Shown: positions 36,358-45,070 of the stretch, piece after piece
Layout: each line of letters opens with the position of its first letter
Numbering within the stretch: the stretch's first letter is position 1
Assembly (NCBI GenBank): GCA_015055615.1
Contig: SVHT01000001.1
Coordinates: 62,001-126,000 of the forward strand
Length of the DNA: 64,000 bases
Reading direction: 5' to 3'
DNA from: Clostridiales bacterium
Lineage (GTDB): Bacteria > Bacillota > Clostridia > Christensenellales > Borkfalkiaceae
Program-made: the position numbers and the translations under genes
The notes under the pieces: model-generated
Database searches by the model: none
Told to the model about the DNA's origin: nothing
What the model saw: the letters and a program-made list of their open reading frames with translations, nothing else

Positions 36358-37074
36358 TTATTTGTCTGTTTTTTCGTTGTTTTCCGCTTTCTTTTCGGCT
36401 CTGTTCGACCAAGTACGGAAGAGGGACAAAATCGGCAGAATAACGCCGCCGAGGATATTCCCTACAACGCAAATCAAGAGATACACAACCGCTTTGCCCG
36501 AAAAACCCGTAAAGTAGAAATACAGAGTATTCGCAACCGAGTGGTCAAACCCGCAAAACGCAAACACGATAATCGGGAACATAACGCCGACGGTGGTGGA
36601 CAAACCTTTTCGGGGTGCGTAGTTTACCGCGCCGATAGAAAGGGTGATTAAAAAACCGCAAAGGATAGAGGACGTTAAGGCTTTGACGTACCAGAACTCC
36701 GCGTGGAGTTTCTTCAAAATAAACCCTGCCTCGGGAACGACCGTATCGCCCAAAACGGAATACCGCACAAGAACGGCGGCGAAAAGAACGCCGAGTATAT
36801 TCCCCAAGAAACATACGGGGAGACGCCACCAATTTTTAGCGCCCATTTCGGGCATATCGGAAATCAGCCCCGTAAAGAGTTTCATTTCAAACATAACGAT
36901 TGCCAAAATACCGAGGGAGAAGAGTGCCGAGCCTAGCAGTTTTCCCCACGTTGCGTCCAGGCTAAGTGAAAGTAAGAACGCCGTACCGCCGACGCCAATC
37001 ATGACGCCTGCGCAGAAGGACATAAGGCAGAAGGACGCAAATTGCGCTTTCGTCAATTTTTCCAAAGATTTCAT
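36358..37074 (-). CDS. Formate/nitrite transporter (FNT) family channel
   Basis: A 238-residue membrane protein with six TMs of the pentameric FNT fold. LFTGL in the Omega loop region, GGTAF, and the central FDHSVANTLYF with the pore His are visible. In a fermenter the likely cargo is formate or, given the adjacent D-lactate dehydrogenase, lactate; FNT proteins move both. It is convergent with ldhA, not in its operon. Confidence 0.87.
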   Translation of the reverse strand: MKSLEKLTKAQFASFCLMSFCAGVMIGVGGTAFLLSLSLDATWGKLLGSALFSLGILAIVMFEMKLFTGLISDMPEMGAKNWWRLPVCFLGNILGVLFAAVLVRYSVLGDTVVPEAGFILKKLHAEFWYVKALTSSILCGFLITLSIGAVNYAPRKGLSTTVGVMFPIIVFAFCGFDHSVANTLYFYFTGFSGKAVVYLLICVVGNILGGVILPILSLFRTWSNRAEKKAENNEKTDK

Positions 37075-37124
37075 AGTAGTACCGACCTCGATAAAAACTA
37101 CGGTTTTATAAACAAACCTATATG

Positions 37125-37153
37125 ATTATAATGCAAAAGATAAAAAAAATCAA
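37125..37153 (-). promoter_or_regulatory. Promoter of the FNT gene
   Basis: On the minus strand TTGATT, 17-bp spacer, TATAAT. Confidence 0.8.
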
Positions 37154-37217
37154 GCCAAAAACACAAAATTTATAAAATAACGAAGAAAAAACTCCGTGGG
37201 TAAATTTTTTCTAACAC

Positions 37218-37246
37218 TTGACAATGCAAATGCTTTGGTATATAAT
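37218..37246 (+). promoter_or_regulatory. Consensus promoter of the esterase gene
   Basis: TTGACA, 17-bp spacer, TATAAT, 27 bp before the start. Confidence 0.92.
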
Positions 37247-37273
37247 AGAAAAAATCAAACACGGGGTTTTATT

Positions 37274-38035
37274 ATGGCGTATATTCAGTTGCACGTTTAC
37301 AGCAGAGCTTTGGGGATACAAACGGAAGTGGGTGTGATTATTCCCCAACAAGATACGGCGGGCGAAATCGGTATCGGCAACGCCGCAAACAAGCAAAAAT
37401 ACCGCTCGTTATACCTCTTGCACGGGCTTAGCGACGACCAAACGATATGGCATAGAAGAACGTCGATAGAACGCTATGCAACGGAGTACGGCATTTGCGT
37501 GGTGATGCCTTGCGGTGGCAGAAGTTTTTATATGAACCAACAAAACGGTCAGGCATATTACAATTTTGTCGCTAAGGAATTGCCTGCGCTAATCAGCGAA
37601 TTTTTCAACGTATCCGACAAGAGGGAGGACCGCTATATTGCGGGGAATTCTATGGGCGGATACGGCGCTTTGAAGATTGCATTAAAAGAAAACGAAACGT
37701 TTGCGGGCGGGGCAGGGCTCTCGTCGGTGGCGGATATTCGGACGGGATTGTTTAAGGAACTTATCGAGGGGAATATCGGCAAAGAAAATTATCTTTCCGA
37801 TGACGAAGACTTGTTTGCTTTGTCAGCAAAGTATGAAAATGCAAACACGAAACCGCGTTTGTATATGTGTTGCGGGACGGAAGATTTTTTATATTCTGAC
37901 AACGTAAAACTTTGCAATCACTTGCAAAAGCTTGATTTCGATTATACTTACGAGGAAAGCGAAGGGACGCACGAGTGGGGATATTGGGATAAAAAGATTC
38001 AGAGTGTTTTAAAATGGGCATTTGGGAATAAATAA
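37274..38035 (+). CDS. Alpha/beta-hydrolase esterase (EstA / esterase D type)
   Basis: A 253-residue cytosolic serine esterase. LYLLHGLSDDQTIW forms the oxyanion region, GNSMGGYG holds the nucleophile Ser126, CGTEDFLY the Asp and GTHEWGYWD the His. Relatives include tributyrin esterase EstA of lactic acid bacteria and S-formylglutathione hydrolase; the former is closer in size and N terminus. ATG 37274 was chosen by conservation and by the promoter; an upstream in-frame start lies before the promoter. Confidence 0.85.
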   Translation: MAYIQLHVYSRALGIQTEVGVIIPQQDTAGEIGIGNAANKQKYRSLYLLHGLSDDQTIWHRRTSIERYATEYGICVVMPCGGRSFYMNQQNGQAYYNFVAKELPALISEFFNVSDKREDRYIAGNSMGGYGALKIALKENETFAGGAGLSSVADIRTGLFKELIEGNIGKENYLSDDEDLFALSAKYENANTKPRLYMCCGTEDFLYSDNVKLCNHLQKLDFDYTYEESEGTHEWGYWDKKIQSVLKWAFGNK

Positions 38036-38043
38036 AAATAACA

Positions 38044-38076
38044 ACGGCTCGTCCATGTTGGGCGAGCCGTCCTTTT
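38044..38076. terminator. Terminator between the esterase and LysR genes
   Basis: Stem ACGGCTCG / CGAGCCGT followed by CCTTTTAT; in reverse it could also end the LysR transcript. Confidence 0.85.
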
Positions 38077-38084
38077 ATGTAGCT

Positions 38085-38942
38085 TTATTCGTCAAATTTG
38101 TTTTCCAAGAACCGTTTTACGTCGTATTCCTGTCTATAAATAAGATAGGTGGTGACGTTGGGCGCGGTGAAATCTTTCAGGGCAACCTCTTCCAAATCTC
38201 CGCTTTCCAATTTATCCTTTACAAGCTTATACGGCAAGAAGGAATACCCCAAACCGTTTTCCAAATAGGGCAACAGCTTAGACGAGTTATCCACGTCCAA
38301 ACGGAAAATATGGTTTTTCGGGAAGAGGGAACGGATAAATACACCCGCCTCGCTCAGCGTGAAATCGCACATAAGATAGGGGAGCTTAGAAAGTTGCTCT
38401 TTTGTAACGCCGTCGGGATATGCGTTCATACCTTTTTTGCAAACGAGCGCTACGCGGTCGACGTCGTACACGTCGCAGGCGTACCCTAAACGCTTTAAAG
38501 GAATTGCCGAAAAGACCATATCCAGCATATTATCTTGTAATTGCTGAATAAGGTCCAGCGAATGTCCCAACATGACTTTGATGGACGTAATCGTGTTATT
38601 CTTTAAACACTCGTCTACAAGGGGTTTGACGTAAATTTCGTACGTAGCATTGATTGCGCCGATAGAAAATTTACGGCTGTGGGAAGAGAGCGCGTTCATT
38701 TCCTCGATAGAGGTGCTTTGCAACTCTAAAATACGCTCAGCGTAGCGCAGGAAAATTTCGCCCGCCTCCGTCAGCTTGACCGTTTTCGAGCCACGGGTAA
38801 AAAGTTTTTTACCCACTTCTTTTTCGAGTTCGCTGATGCGGTTGGTGACCGTCGATTGCGCAATGAACAGTTGTTCCGCCGCCAAAGTGAAGTTTTTAAC
38901 TTTCGATAAAAAGATAAACGTCTTTAATTCTTCGGTATTCAT
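38085..38942 (-). CDS. LysR-family transcriptional regulator
   Basis: A 285-residue DNA-binding regulator. The N-terminal winged helix (FTLAAEQLFIAQSTVTNRISELEKEVGKKLF, here residues about 17-48) is typical, and a two-lobed effector domain follows from about residue 90. The sequence after the HTH is close to regulators of the CysB/CbbR/YtlI kind in Firmicutes, but the ligand cannot be told. It is divergent from the YggS gene, sharing a 207-bp region, so it may control that gene and itself. Confidence 0.92.
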   Translation of the reverse strand: MNTEELKTFIFLSKVKNFTLAAEQLFIAQSTVTNRISELEKEVGKKLFTRGSKTVKLTEAGEIFLRYAERILELQSTSIEEMNALSSHSRKFSIGAINATYEIYVKPLVDECLKNNTITSIKVMLGHSLDLIQQLQDNMLDMVFSAIPLKRLGYACDVYDVDRVALVCKKGMNAYPDGVTKEQLSKLPYLMCDFTLSEAGVFIRSLFPKNHIFRLDVDNSSKLLPYLENGLGYSFLPYKLVKDKLESGDLEEVALKDFTAPNVTTYLIYRQEYDVKRFLENKFDE

Positions 38943-38984
38943 TTGAAATATTGATTGCCCCCGTCAGTTTAATCTATTATTTTA

Positions 38985-39013
38985 ATTATAACGCCTATTT
39001 GCAAAAAAATCAA
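38985..39013 (-). promoter_or_regulatory. Promoter of the LysR gene
   Basis: On the minus strand TTGATT, 17-bp spacer, TATAAT. Confidence 0.78.
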
Positions 39014-39089
39014 TAGTTTTAATGCAAAAAATCGATAATATTAAAAAATTTTTATTTTTATGTATTTTTCAGGAAAATGCCCGCCATGA

Positions 39090-39118
39090 TTGACAAAACC
39101 GCGCAAATGCGGTATACT
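39090..39118 (+). promoter_or_regulatory. Promoter of the yggS-amidase-SDR operon
   Basis: TTGACA, 17-bp spacer, TATACT, 32 bp before the start. Confidence 0.88.
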
Positions 39119-39149
39119 TAATGAGAATAGCCAAGAAAAGGAAATGATT

Positions 39150-39830
39150 ATGGAAAAAACGGAGATAATCGAGAGAGTAGAGGCGCTGAAAGAAGAGCTT
39201 GCAAAAGGGAACGGTTACGGAGAAAGGGTATTGCTGGTCGCGGCAACGAAAACGCAGACGGCGGAAACAATCAACTTTGCAATCGAAGGCGGAGTGGACG
39301 CGGTGGCGGAAAACAAACCGCAGGAATTTCGCGATAAAAACGAGTTTCTTTTGCCTTGTCCTCGTCATTTTATTGGACATTTGCAGACGAATAAAATCAA
39401 ATATTTAATTGGTAAAATTGATTTGTATCACTCGTGCGATAGGGACGATTTGGTAAACGAACTCGCCAAACAATCGCTTGCGCGCGGTATCGTATCGGAT
39501 ATTTTATTGCAGATAAATATTGGCAACGAAGAAACGAAGGGCGGGTTTTCGTATGAAAGCGCAAAAGAAGTATTTACGCGTGTTTCACAAACGGCAGGCT
39601 TGCGCGTAAAGGGCTTTATGGCGATGTTGCCAGAGAGTGATGATGAAGAACTGCTCCGCACGTTGACGCGAAAAATGCGCGCTCTGTTCGATTGGGCGAA
39701 AACGCAGTCGGCGGACGTGGAATACCTTTCGATGGGTATGAGCGGGGATTACAAATTGTGCGTGGAAGAAGGTAGCAACGTGATTCGGGTGGGCTCTACG
39801 ATTTTCGGCGCAAGAAATTACACGGTATAA
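39150..39830 (+). CDS. yggS: YggS/PROSC-family PLP homeostasis protein
   Basis: A 226-residue protein that binds pyridoxal phosphate and helps balance vitamin B6 and amino-acid pools. The PLP lysine is in VAATKT, and HFIGHLQTNK and the C-terminal SMGMSGDY are diagnostic. ATG 39150 has AAGGA 8 nt upstream; the ATG 6 nt earlier is too close to it. In clostridia this gene often sits near cell-division genes, which is not so here; it heads a three-gene run with an amidase-like protein and an SDR. Confidence 0.93.
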   Translation: MEKTEIIERVEALKEELAKGNGYGERVLLVAATKTQTAETINFAIEGGVDAVAENKPQEFRDKNEFLLPCPRHFIGHLQTNKIKYLIGKIDLYHSCDRDDLVNELAKQSLARGIVSDILLQINIGNEETKGGFSYESAKEVFTRVSQTAGLRVKGFMAMLPESDDEELLRTLTRKMRALFDWAKTQSADVEYLSMGMSGDYKLCVEEGSNVIRVGSTIFGARNYTV

Positions 39831-39854
39831 AATTGGGTTACGGAGAGTAAAAAG

Positions 39855-40706
39855 ATGGAAGAAAAGAAACGTAAAATTATACGTAAACTGTTGGCGATTT
39901 CGCTTGCGGTTGTGCTTTCGCTTTTTACTCTGTACGGAGTAGCTTGTTTGGGCGCGCAATATCAAATTAAGCATTGGAAATATTGGTATCCTTATTATGA
40001 AAAAATCGATATAGAGCCGCTTTTGGATAAGGCGGAGCGCACAGAGGAGGATTACGCAACGTTGTACGCGCAAACGGGCTTGACGGAGATTGGGATTGAG
40101 GATACCCTTGCGCAATGGAACGGTAAAAAGACTGTGTTGCGTATACAAGATTCCTATTTCCAAGACGTGTATATTTATAGAGAATACGTTGCGGGGGTTA
40201 TGTGCCAAGAATCGATGACTTCGGTTGCGACGTTGGCGCATTTGCAGGACGGCGACGTATTGGTAACGGCGGCTACGACGGTATCGTGGTGGCGTTGGGG
40301 GCATTCTGCAATCGTCGTGGATGCGGCGAGGGGGTTGCTGGTTGAATCGACGCAGATTGGTAGCAACAGCAGATGCAATCCTACGTCGGTGTTTGTAGAC
40401 CGCCCCAATTTTATGGTTTTACGCCCCAAGGTAGACGCGGAAGTAAAACGCCAAGTGGCGGATTTTGCGAAACAGTATCTCGTTGGGTTACCCTATGATT
40501 TTACAGCGGGGATATTATCCAAAAAGAAAGCGGTACCTCTGAAAGGTACGCAATGCGCCCATTTGGTTTGGTACGCTTATAAACAATTCGGTATTGATTT
40601 GGACAGCAACGGCGGACTCTTGGTCGTACCGCAAGACATTGCAAATTCCCCTTATATGGAAGTCGTACAAGTGTTTGGATTTCACCCGCAAGGATTATGG
40701 AGATGA
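39855..40706 (+). CDS. Membrane-anchored permuted papain-like amidase (YiiX/C92 type)
   Basis: A 283-residue protein with an N-terminal signal anchor (about 13-34) and an outward domain of the permuted NlpC/P60 (YiiX/YaeF) type. The pattern is DGDVLVT, then the catalytic His in WGHSAIV (His150), and after a long gap the Cys in GTQCAHLVWYAYK (Cys234), the permuted order of this clan. Such enzymes are thought to cut amide or ester bonds in cell-wall or lipid substrates. Its stop overlaps the SDR start, so the two are coupled. Confidence 0.8.
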   Translation: MEEKKRKIIRKLLAISLAVVLSLFTLYGVACLGAQYQIKHWKYWYPYYEKIDIEPLLDKAERTEEDYATLYAQTGLTEIGIEDTLAQWNGKKTVLRIQDSYFQDVYIYREYVAGVMCQESMTSVATLAHLQDGDVLVTAATTVSWWRWGHSAIVVDAARGLLVESTQIGSNSRCNPTSVFVDRPNFMVLRPKVDAEVKRQVADFAKQYLVGLPYDFTAGILSKKKAVPLKGTQCAHLVWYAYKQFGIDLDSNGGLLVVPQDIANSPYMEVVQVFGFHPQGLWR

Positions 40707-41512
40707 AAGAACGGTCGCATACAAACGAATACGCATTGATTACGGGCGCTACGGGCGGTTTAGGGAAAGCGTTCGTTTACGCTGTGGCAAAGCGTGGGTA
40801 TTCCTTGCTTTTAACGGGTAGGAGCGAAGAAAAACTGGTTGTATTGCAAGCGGAAATTGCTGAAAAATATCCCGATATTTCTACGCGCGTTTACGCCTGT
40901 GATTTGTCGGATACGGCTAGCCGTATCGGGTTAATGGAAAAAATTAAGGCGGAAAATATCCGTCTTTCCTTGCTCGCCAACGTTGCGGGCGCAGATATTC
41001 AAAAGGGCTTAATCGAATACACGCAAGAGAAGATTGCCTTTCAATGCCGTGTCAATTTTGAAAGTGTCGTTGCGCTTTGTCGATTTGCGATTGAAAACAG
41101 AGCCGATAGGTTAGAAATCGTCAACGTTTCGTCGGTGTCGGGGATATATCCAATGCCCTATTTTGCAATTTACAGCGCAACGAAAGGAGCGCTTACGTCC
41201 TTTTCGCAGAGCCTTCGCGCGGAGATGCAAGGGAAAAACGTAGCGGTAACGGCAATTTTGCCAGGCGCAATGCCCACGCGCGAGGATATCAAGGCGCAAA
41301 TCAAAGGGCAGGGGCTGTGGGGGAAACTCGCGGCGAAATCGCCCGAAGAGGTAGCGGAAAAATCCTTGAAAGCCGTCCGCAAAAACAAACGCAAGGTCAT
41401 CGTGGGGTTTTGGAATAAGGTAATGCGCGTAGGGACTTGTTGGATGCCGACTTCGTGGCGCTTGCGCTTTATCGCCAAGCGGTGGAGCAAAATTTCCAAA
41501 GATGCCTTTTAA
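40703..41512 (+). CDS. Short-chain dehydrogenase/reductase (DltE-like)
   Basis: A 269-residue NAD(P)-dependent oxidoreductase. The cofactor loop is TGATGGLG, the catalytic residues are the Ser in NVSSVSG and YSATK, and the C-terminal basic extension resembles DltE/YqjQ-type SDRs. ATG 40703 forms an ATGA overlap with the preceding stop and has AAGGA 8 nt upstream; the ATG at 40697 is less well placed. Substrate unknown. Confidence 0.88.
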   Translation: MKERSHTNEYALITGATGGLGKAFVYAVAKRGYSLLLTGRSEEKLVVLQAEIAEKYPDISTRVYACDLSDTASRIGLMEKIKAENIRLSLLANVAGADIQKGLIEYTQEKIAFQCRVNFESVVALCRFAIENRADRLEIVNVSSVSGIYPMPYFAIYSATKGALTSFSQSLRAEMQGKNVAVTAILPGAMPTREDIKAQIKGQGLWGKLAAKSPEEVAEKSLKAVRKNKRKVIVGFWNKVMRVGTCWMPTSWRLRFIAKRWSKISKDAF

Positions 41513-41629
41513 CGTAAAATGAAACGAAATCAAAACGTTTTTTTGTCTAAACAGAGGGGAAAACGTTTTTATTTTTGTGAAAAAAATCGGTTATTTCCGT
41601 GAAGAAAAGCAAAATCGCCCCTTAAATCC

Positions 41630-41658
41630 TTGACAAAGCACTTCAATTTGAGTATAAT
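41630..41658 (+). promoter_or_regulatory. Consensus promoter of the citrate synthase operon
   Basis: TTGACA, 17-bp spacer, TATAAT, 59 bp before the start. Confidence 0.92.
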
Positions 41659-41717
41659 CGATTTAATAAATTGAAATGCGTTGTGCAATCGAAAAAATAG
41701 TAGGAGAAGGAAGAAGT

Positions 41718-43109
41718 ATGATAGAATTTAATCCTATGAGTAATTTATTGGAGCAGGACCAATACAAATACAACCTGCAAGACGTCGCGAAGCCTAATTT
41801 ATTCCGTGACATTTATCCGTACGACGAAGTGCCGAAAACTTCGTTCAACCATCGCCGTGTGCCGATGAATATGCCCAAAGAGATTTGGATGACGGATACG
41901 ACGTTCCGTGACGGACAGCAATCCCGCGCGCCTTATACCGCAAAACAAATCGTAGATATTTACAAGTTGATCGCGCGCCTTGGCGGTCCTAAGGGTATCA
42001 TCCGTCAAAGTGAGTTTTTCGTATATACGAAAAAAGACAGAGATGCGCTTGAACAATGTATGGCGCTCGGATATAAATTCCCCGAAATTACCACTTGGAT
42101 TCGCGCCAAGAAGGAAGACTTTGAGCTTGTGCACGATATCGGTATCAAAGAAACGGGTATTTTGGTCAGCTGTTCCGATTATCACATTTTCAAAAAACTG
42201 AACATGAGCAGAAAACAGGCGTACGAACATTATCTTGGCGTCGTTCGCCAGGCGTTCGACGCAGGTATTTCGCCTAGATGTCATTTGGAAGATTTGACGC
42301 GCGCAGATTTGTACGGCTTTGTCGTACCGTTCGTAAACGCATTGGTGGAACTTTCCAAGGAAGCGAATATTCCCGTCAAAATCCGTATGTGCGATACGAT
42401 GGGTTACGGCGTTCCTTTTACGGGTGCTGCACCTCCGAGAAGTGTTCCCGGACTTGTTTACGCGTTGCATCATTATTCTGACGTTACGTCGGAAATGCTC
42501 GAGTGGCACGGTCATAACGATTTCTATATGGGCGTAGCCAACGCCGTTAGCGCATGGCTGTTTGGCGCGAGCGCCGTTAACTGTTCGCTTCTTGGTATTG
42601 GCGAAAGAACGGGTAACGTGCCTTTGGAAGCAATGGTTATGCAATACGCGTCCTTGCGCGGCACGCTCGATGGGATGGATACGACGGCGATTACGGACAT
42701 TGCCGAATATTTCAAAAAGGAACTCGGCTACGATATTCCGCCGATGACGCCGTTTGTGGGTAGCGCGTTCAATTTGACAAGAGCGGGCGTTCACGCCGAC
42801 GGTATGATGAAAGACGCGGAAATATACAACATTTTCGATACGGAAAAAATTCTCAACCGTCCCGCGGAAGTTTCGATATCTAATACCTCGGGCTTGGCTG
42901 GTATTGCGTATTGGATTAACAAGCATTATAAGTTGCCTCCCGAAAAGCAGGTTGGTAAGCAAGATTGGTTGGTTAAGACAATCAAGGACGAAATCGATAA
43001 ACTGTACGCAGACGGCAGAACGACGGTTATGGGCGAAGAGGAATTGCATGCGCTTGTGGACGGCTTGAAAGACAACGAACAAAGCACGATCAAAGGCATG
43101 AAGCTGTAA
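41718..43109 (+). CDS. Probable Re-citrate synthase (isopropylmalate/homocitrate synthase family)
   Basis: A 463-residue DRE-TIM metallolyase. The metal and catalytic block is TTFRDGQQSRAPYT, with the His pair in WHGHNDFYMG and a GIGERTGNVPLEA segment. It lacks the leucine-sensing domain of isopropylmalate synthase, and the genes directly after it are aconitase and isocitrate dehydrogenase, so the most likely reaction is acetyl-CoA + oxaloacetate to citrate, as in the Re-citrate synthase of Clostridium kluyveri. ATG 41718 follows AGGAGAAGGAAG. Homocitrate synthase is the main alternative. Confidence 0.82.
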   Translation: MIEFNPMSNLLEQDQYKYNLQDVAKPNLFRDIYPYDEVPKTSFNHRRVPMNMPKEIWMTDTTFRDGQQSRAPYTAKQIVDIYKLIARLGGPKGIIRQSEFFVYTKKDRDALEQCMALGYKFPEITTWIRAKKEDFELVHDIGIKETGILVSCSDYHIFKKLNMSRKQAYEHYLGVVRQAFDAGISPRCHLEDLTRADLYGFVVPFVNALVELSKEANIPVKIRMCDTMGYGVPFTGAAPPRSVPGLVYALHHYSDVTSEMLEWHGHNDFYMGVANAVSAWLFGASAVNCSLLGIGERTGNVPLEAMVMQYASLRGTLDGMDTTAITDIAEYFKKELGYDIPPMTPFVGSAFNLTRAGVHADGMMKDAEIYNIFDTEKILNRPAEVSISNTSGLAGIAYWINKHYKLPPEKQVGKQDWLVKTIKDEIDKLYADGRTTVMGEEELHALVDGLKDNEQSTIKGMKL

Positions 43110-43125
43110 GGAAAAAGGAGAGAAT

Positions 43126-45057
43126 ATGGGCTATACGATAGCGCAAAAAATTATAAAGGAACACCTTGTCTGTGGGGAAATGGTTGCAGGCAAGGAGATT
43201 GGATTGAAAATCGACCAAACGCTGACACAGGACGCTACGGGTACGATGGCGTATCTGCAATTCGAGGCGATGGGGATTGACCGTGTAAAGACGGAGCTTT
43301 CCGTCGCTTACATAGACCACAATACGTTACAGGCGGGCTTTGAAAATGCAGACGACCACCGTTATATTCAAACGGTAACCAAAAAGCATGGTATTCGTTT
43401 TTCCCGTCCCGGTAACGGTATCTGCCATCAGGTACATTTGGAACGTTTTTCTAAGCCCGGTAAGACCTTGATTGGCTCGGACAGCCATACGCCTACGGCG
43501 GGTGGTATCGGCATGCTTGGTATGGGCGCAGGCGGTTTGGACGTAGCCGTTGCTATGGGTGGCGGTACGTACTATATCACTATGCCTAAAATGATTAAAG
43601 TCAACCTTGTAGGACAGCTTTCCGATTACGTTGGAGCAAAGGACGTCATTTTGGAAGTATTGCGTTTGCTCGGCGTGAAAGGCGGTGTTGGCGCGATTGT
43701 GGAATATGGAGGAGAGGGGGTAAAAACTCTGTCCGTACCGCAACGTGCGACGATTACCAATATGGGCGCGGAGCTTGGCGCGACGACGTCTATCTTCCCG
43801 TCCGATGAGGTAACAAAAGCTTTCTTAAAGGCGGAAAATCGCGAGGAAGATTGGATTGAACTTTCCTCGGATAAGGACGCAATATTTGATGCGGAATACA
43901 CGGTGGATTTGTCCGCTCTGAAACCCTTGGCGGCTTGTCCGCACAGCCCCGACAACGTAAAGGCGGTTGCGGAGCTTTCGGGCATGAAAATCAACCAGGT
44001 ATGTATCGGCTCGTGCACCAACTCCTCCCTTGCGGATATGTTGACGGTGGCGGCGATGCTTAAAGGTAAGACGGTGCATCCTGACGTCAGTTTGTCGATT
44101 TCTCCCGGTTCTAAGCAAGTATATACGATGCTTGCAGAATGCGGTGCGCTTGCCGATTTAATCAATGCGGGCGCGCGTATTTTGGAATGCGCTTGCGGGC
44201 CTTGTATCGGTATGGGTTTCTCGCCGCAGTCGGCTGGCGTAAGCTTGCGTACGTTCAACCGTAACTTCTTGGCGCGTAGCGGTACGGCGGACGCGCAGGT
44301 ATATTTGGTTTCTCCCGAAACGGCGGCTGCATCGGCAATTTCGGGCGTGTTTACCGACCCCACGACGTTTGGCAAGGCGCCTAAGGTGGAAATGCCGACC
44401 GTCTTTAAAATCAACGATAATTTGATTGAAATGCCCGTAAAAGCGGAAGATATGGACAGCGTTACTGTACAGCGCGGACCGAATATCAAACCGATTCCCG
44501 TTGGCAAGGCGCCCGACGAAAATCTCGCATGCGAGCTGATTTTGAAGGTGGGCGACGATATCACAACCGACCATATTATGCCCGCGGGGACAAAAGTATT
44601 GCCGTACAGATCGAACGTGCCGAAACTTTCGGAATTCTGCTTTACGGTCTGCGACAAAGAATTCCCCGAACGCGCAAAGAAAAAGGGTGGCGGTGTGATT
44701 TTAGGCGGCGTCAACTATGGGCAAGGCTCTTCTCGTGAACACGCGGCGCTCGTGCCCTTGTATTTGGGGATTAAAGCGGTTGTTGCGAAGAGTTTTGCGC
44801 GTATTCACGTGGCAAATCTTATCAACTTCGGTATTGTACCGATGACGCTTGTCAATCCCGATGATTACGACAATTTCGCTGAGGGCGACCAAATCGCAAT
44901 CGACGGTTTTGCTGCGGCGGTTGCAGGCGCAACGGAAGCGACGCTCGTCAATAAAACGAATGGTAAAACGGCAAAACTTAGCCTTAATTTGTCGGCTCGT
45001 CAACGTGAAATGTTGCTGGCGGGCGGTTGCTTAAATTATACGAAAAACGCAAAATAA
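43126..45057 (+). CDS. acnA: Aconitate hydratase
   Basis: A 643-residue cytosolic [4Fe-4S] enzyme that turns citrate into isocitrate. Cluster cysteines are in IGSCTNSS and CACGPCIGMG, with SDSHTPTAGG near residue 125 and the swivel-domain GQGSSREHAALVP. The size is that of the short bacterial aconitase group rather than the 900-residue AcnA. It follows the citrate synthase by 16 bp and precedes isocitrate dehydrogenase by 13 bp. Homoaconitase would be the counterpart if the first gene were a homocitrate synthase. Confidence 0.92.
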   Translation: MGYTIAQKIIKEHLVCGEMVAGKEIGLKIDQTLTQDATGTMAYLQFEAMGIDRVKTELSVAYIDHNTLQAGFENADDHRYIQTVTKKHGIRFSRPGNGICHQVHLERFSKPGKTLIGSDSHTPTAGGIGMLGMGAGGLDVAVAMGGGTYYITMPKMIKVNLVGQLSDYVGAKDVILEVLRLLGVKGGVGAIVEYGGEGVKTLSVPQRATITNMGAELGATTSIFPSDEVTKAFLKAENREEDWIELSSDKDAIFDAEYTVDLSALKPLAACPHSPDNVKAVAELSGMKINQVCIGSCTNSSLADMLTVAAMLKGKTVHPDVSLSISPGSKQVYTMLAECGALADLINAGARILECACGPCIGMGFSPQSAGVSLRTFNRNFLARSGTADAQVYLVSPETAAASAISGVFTDPTTFGKAPKVEMPTVFKINDNLIEMPVKAEDMDSVTVQRGPNIKPIPVGKAPDENLACELILKVGDDITTDHIMPAGTKVLPYRSNVPKLSEFCFTVCDKEFPERAKKKGGGVILGGVNYGQGSSREHAALVPLYLGIKAVVAKSFARIHVANLINFGIVPMTLVNPDDYDNFAEGDQIAIDGFAAAVAGATEATLVNKTNGKTAKLSLNLSARQREMLLAGGCLNYTKNAK

Positions 45058-45070
45058 TTAGGAGTGAACT

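Noticed and set aside
41799-43082. A 427-codon minus-strand frame
   Set aside because: Antisense shadow of the citrate synthase gene, with no start signals and no protein motif. The same holds for long antisense frames at 3056-4288, 50352-51536, 51744-52994 and 56622-57986.
41718-43109. 2-isopropylmalate synthase (leuA)
   Set aside because: No C-terminal leucine-binding domain, no leuB/C/D next to it, and aconitase and isocitrate dehydrogenase follow directly.
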